Assembly (NCBI GenBank): GCA_041391385.1
Contig: JAWKOD010000004.1
Coordinates: 248,001 to 312,000, forward strand
Length of the DNA stretch: 64,000 nucleotides
Direction of reading: 5' to 3'
Source: CANIGN01 sp041391385
GTDB lineage: Bacteria > Bdellovibrionota > UBA2428
Below the pieces are notes generated by a model. The model saw only the letters and a program-made list of their open reading frames with translations. It searched no databases and had not been told where the DNA came from. How positions within the stretch are numbered: position 1 is the stretch's first letter; each line of letters opens with the position of its first letter. This document shows, piece by piece, positions 62,557 through 64,000 of the stretch. A program made the position numbers and the translations under genes.

Positions 62557-63072
62557 TCAAGGTGTTTTTTCAACCTCTAAGTAGTTAGATGGCCATGGAA
62601 TTGTTTCGTCAGTTACAATGGGACCTTTGATGACTGAAACATTTTCTGTTTCTGCCAGATTTAAGGTGAAGCGAATATTTTTTTGCTTATAAATGGACCC
62701 ACTTATGATTTGGGTCACTTGAATAGCTTGAATCTCAATGAGAGTGTTTGTGTCTTTTTGGGGGTCAGCTACAGTTTTAACTTCTACAATCTGGTAGATA
62801 TGACTGGGAAGTTCCCATATTTTTTTTAATCTTTCAGTGTTAGCTGTGACGAGATAGAGCTTGAGTAGGTAAGGTGGCAAGTCGTCGACGTTGGCAAGTA
62901 CTAAGTTTAATTCTGTACCAAAGCGAGTTTTTATTTTTTTAAGATCAGTTATCTTAGCTATATCGGATGGGATGGAATTAGTAGCTTCAATATTATACGA
63001 CTTTGCGTATATGGGAGTGCAAATGGCATTCAAGAGAAAGATTGCTAGAAAAAAGTTTAGGGAAATTTTCAT
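62557..63072 (-). CDS. Exported protein of unknown function
   Basis: A 171-residue protein with signal peptide (residues 1-23, ending YA). The mature part is beta-rich (TRFGTELNLVLANVDDLPPY, YQIVEVKTVADPQ, LIEIQAIQVTQIISGSIYKQ). No cysteine is seen in the mature part and no family recognised. It is transcribed on the minus strand, separated from the lipase-like gene by 140 bp. Confidence 0.55.
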   Translation of the reverse strand: MKISLNFFLAIFLLNAICTPIYAKSYNIEATNSIPSDIAKITDLKKIKTRFGTELNLVLANVDDLPPYLLKLYLVTANTERLKKIWELPSHIYQIVEVKTVADPQKDTNTLIEIQAIQVTQIISGSIYKQKNIRFTLNLAETENVSVIKGPIVTDETIPWPSNYLEVEKTP

Positions 63073-63166
63073 ACCCGATTTTAAATAGCACCAATAATGG
63101 CGCCATGCATTAAAGTTTGTTTATTGTTAGGTCATACTGTTAGTGCTTGTTCCGGATCGAGCGGTA

Positions 63167-63511
63167 TTAAGGGTACCTTGTGCAGACGCCCATGCTGGCC
63201 CAGCAAGAATCTTCTCGGTTGTAATATTCTTCGCAGCTGTCGCCCGTTGAGAGGATGTATTTGTTGTAGCAGTAATCGTAGCAGTAAGTGCTACGGTGGC
63301 AGAATCCATTGAAGTTTTCCTCGCAGTAACCACGTGCTTCGAAACAAGATTTTTCGCTGTTCCAAACGCCATCGCGTTCACATTCATTTCCCGCAACTCT
63401 TACGTATTTTTTCTGGCAGCCATCATAACAGAAGCTGTGCCCACAAAAAGCGAATGCATTTGAGGTTCCCAATACAGTTAAAAGAAAACAAATAACCTTT
63501 AAAGACTTCAT
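63167..63511 (-). CDS. Exported six-cysteine tandem-repeat protein
   Basis: A 114-residue protein from ATG 63511, with signal peptide (residues 1-21, ending AFA). The mature part is two tandem repeats of ~43 residues. Each has six cysteines with nearly the same spacing: FCGHSFCYDGC … NEC … KSC … GYC, then FCHRSTYCYDYC … DSC … DSC … GVC. The strict alignment of twelve cysteines implies two disulphide-knotted modules. No known family is recalled. It is placed beside an unrelated ABC-F gene on the same strand. Confidence 0.65.
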   Translation of the reverse strand: MKSLKVICFLLTVLGTSNAFAFCGHSFCYDGCQKKYVRVAGNECERDGVWNSEKSCFEARGYCEENFNGFCHRSTYCYDYCYNKYILSTGDSCEEYYNREDSCWASMGVCTRYP

Positions 63512-63583
63512 AGTTTGGATTTTAGGGGCAAAAAGCGGCTTCTTCAAAGGCACGCTGCACCGATAGGTGTGTTCTGCAGAATT

Positions 63584-64000
63584 CTATGTCAGCTGCGATC
63601 GTTTTTCGTCGATGTATTCGTCATACGTAATATACTTATCGTAAACAATCCCAGTATCGAGCTCAATGATTCTGTCGGCGACTGTGTTGACGAGTTCGTG
63701 ATCGTGAGACGTAAAAATGAGTGTACCCTTGTAACGCTGGAGTCCTTCGTTCAGAGCGTTCACAGATTCAAGATCAAGGTGACTTGTGGGCTCATCCATA
63801 AAAAGAAGATTGGGTTGAGCGAGCATGATCTTAGCGAGCATGCAGCGCACGCGCTCACCACCCGAGAGAACTTTGGTAAGTTTATTGGCTTCTTCTTTGC
63901 TGAAAAGCATTCTTCCTAAAAATCCGCGAATAAAACTTTCGTCTTTATCTTCGGAGTATTGTCTGAGCCAATTTACTAGGTCGATATCGGAGTTGTCGAA
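63584..64000 (-). CDS. ABC-F family ATPase, C-terminal part (5' end outside window)
   Basis: The frame enters from the right edge and ends at 63584, giving the last 139 residues of an ABC-F protein (EttA/YbiT/Uup class). The second nucleotide-binding domain shows LSGGERVRC (signature), LLFMDEPTSHLDLES (Walker B and D-loop) and TSHDHELV (H-loop), then the tail ITYDEYIDEK. SFIRGFLGRMLFS before the signature is typical of the YbiT type. ABC-F proteins act on the ribosome, in translation or antibiotic protection. There is no membrane domain, as expected. Confidence 0.85.
   Translation of the reverse strand, partial: FDNSDIDLVNWLRQYSEDKDESFIRGFLGRMLFSKEEANKLTKVLSGGERVRCMLAKIMLAQPNLLFMDEPTSHLDLESVNALNEGLQRYKGTLIFTSHDHELVNTVADRIIELDTGIVYDKYITYDEYIDEKRSQLT

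Noticed and set aside
63515..63919. Plus-strand 134-codon open frame at the right end
   Set aside because: It lies wholly antisense to the ABC-F gene and carries no independent signals.
1..64000. tRNA or rRNA genes, CRISPR arrays and riboswitches
   Set aside because: I found no cloverleaf-like sequence, no regularly spaced repeats and no recognisable leader structure; fully ruling these out needs a covariance-model search that I cannot run.

Overview
The window looks like chromosomal DNA of a Gram-negative, aerobic, envelope-rich bacterium, most probably a member of the Bdellovibrionota (a Bdellovibrio-like 'deltaproteobacterial' predator or a relative). This is inferred from three things: a very high share of secreted proteins and lipoproteins; a Myxococcus/Bdellovibrio-type gliding (Glt/Agm-like) envelope complex with an FHA/TonB-like protein, TPR proteins and an OMP of the Myxococcus-plus type; and a caa3-like cytochrome oxidase cluster with DUF420, SCO1 and two COX3 proteins. 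The base composition is moderately AT-rich by eye. No tRNA, rRNA, CRISPR array or prophage was recognised.

Layout. 1-3.6 kb: the 3' end of murJ, then two tandem paralogous von Willebrand factor A lipoproteins. 3.6-9.3 kb (minus strand): a GT-C-like membrane protein, a secreted NlpC/P60 peptidase, a membrane-anchored protein, a DUF4149 membrane protein and a frame-broken DUF6178 gene. 9.4-14.2 kb (plus): a run of exported proteins, including an L,D-transpeptidase-like lipoprotein, a LolA-like protein and a possible degenerate M74-type peptidase, followed by a strong bidirectional terminator. 14.3-16.1 kb: an S9 peptidase lipoprotein. 16.2-24.5 kb: the aerobic oxidase locus, a minus-strand operon (DUF420, ctaA, ctaB, coxB, coxA, a COX3, a dihaem cytochrome c, SCO1) divergent from a plus-strand pair (a second COX3 and COX4). 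24.5-26.5 kb: a decayed stretch and an ABC-2 exporter. 26.6-29.9 kb: putA and a double-PspC protein. 30.3-35.1 kb: two very large exported coiled-coil proteins, followed exactly at the stop codon by a RAYT transposase gene enclosed in 38-bp inverted repeats. 35.9-41.9 kb: threonine dehydratase, a PEGA/SPOR protein, thiolase, gltX, a short asparaginase-domain protein and a secreted protein. 42-50.1 kb: the Glt-like envelope complex operon. 50.4-64 kb: astB, an 818-residue lipoprotein with a candidate YiiX-type papain fold, dnaE, small Cys-rich exported proteins, a secreted lipase-like protein, and the 3' end of an ABC-F ATPase gene at the edge.

A striking property of the whole window is the number of frame disruptions: about ten loci, including gltX and putA, several of them one- or two-base changes in homopolymer or dinucleotide runs. 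Long genes such as dnaE (1175 codons) and the 1157-codon TPR gene are intact. This points either to local consensus errors in the assembly or to real gene decay; raw reads would decide. The best biological leads are the oxidase subunit I that lacks the K-channel lysine, the RAYT element with its repeats, the two giant exported proteins, the six-cysteine repeat protein and the candidate YiiX-like lipoprotein.
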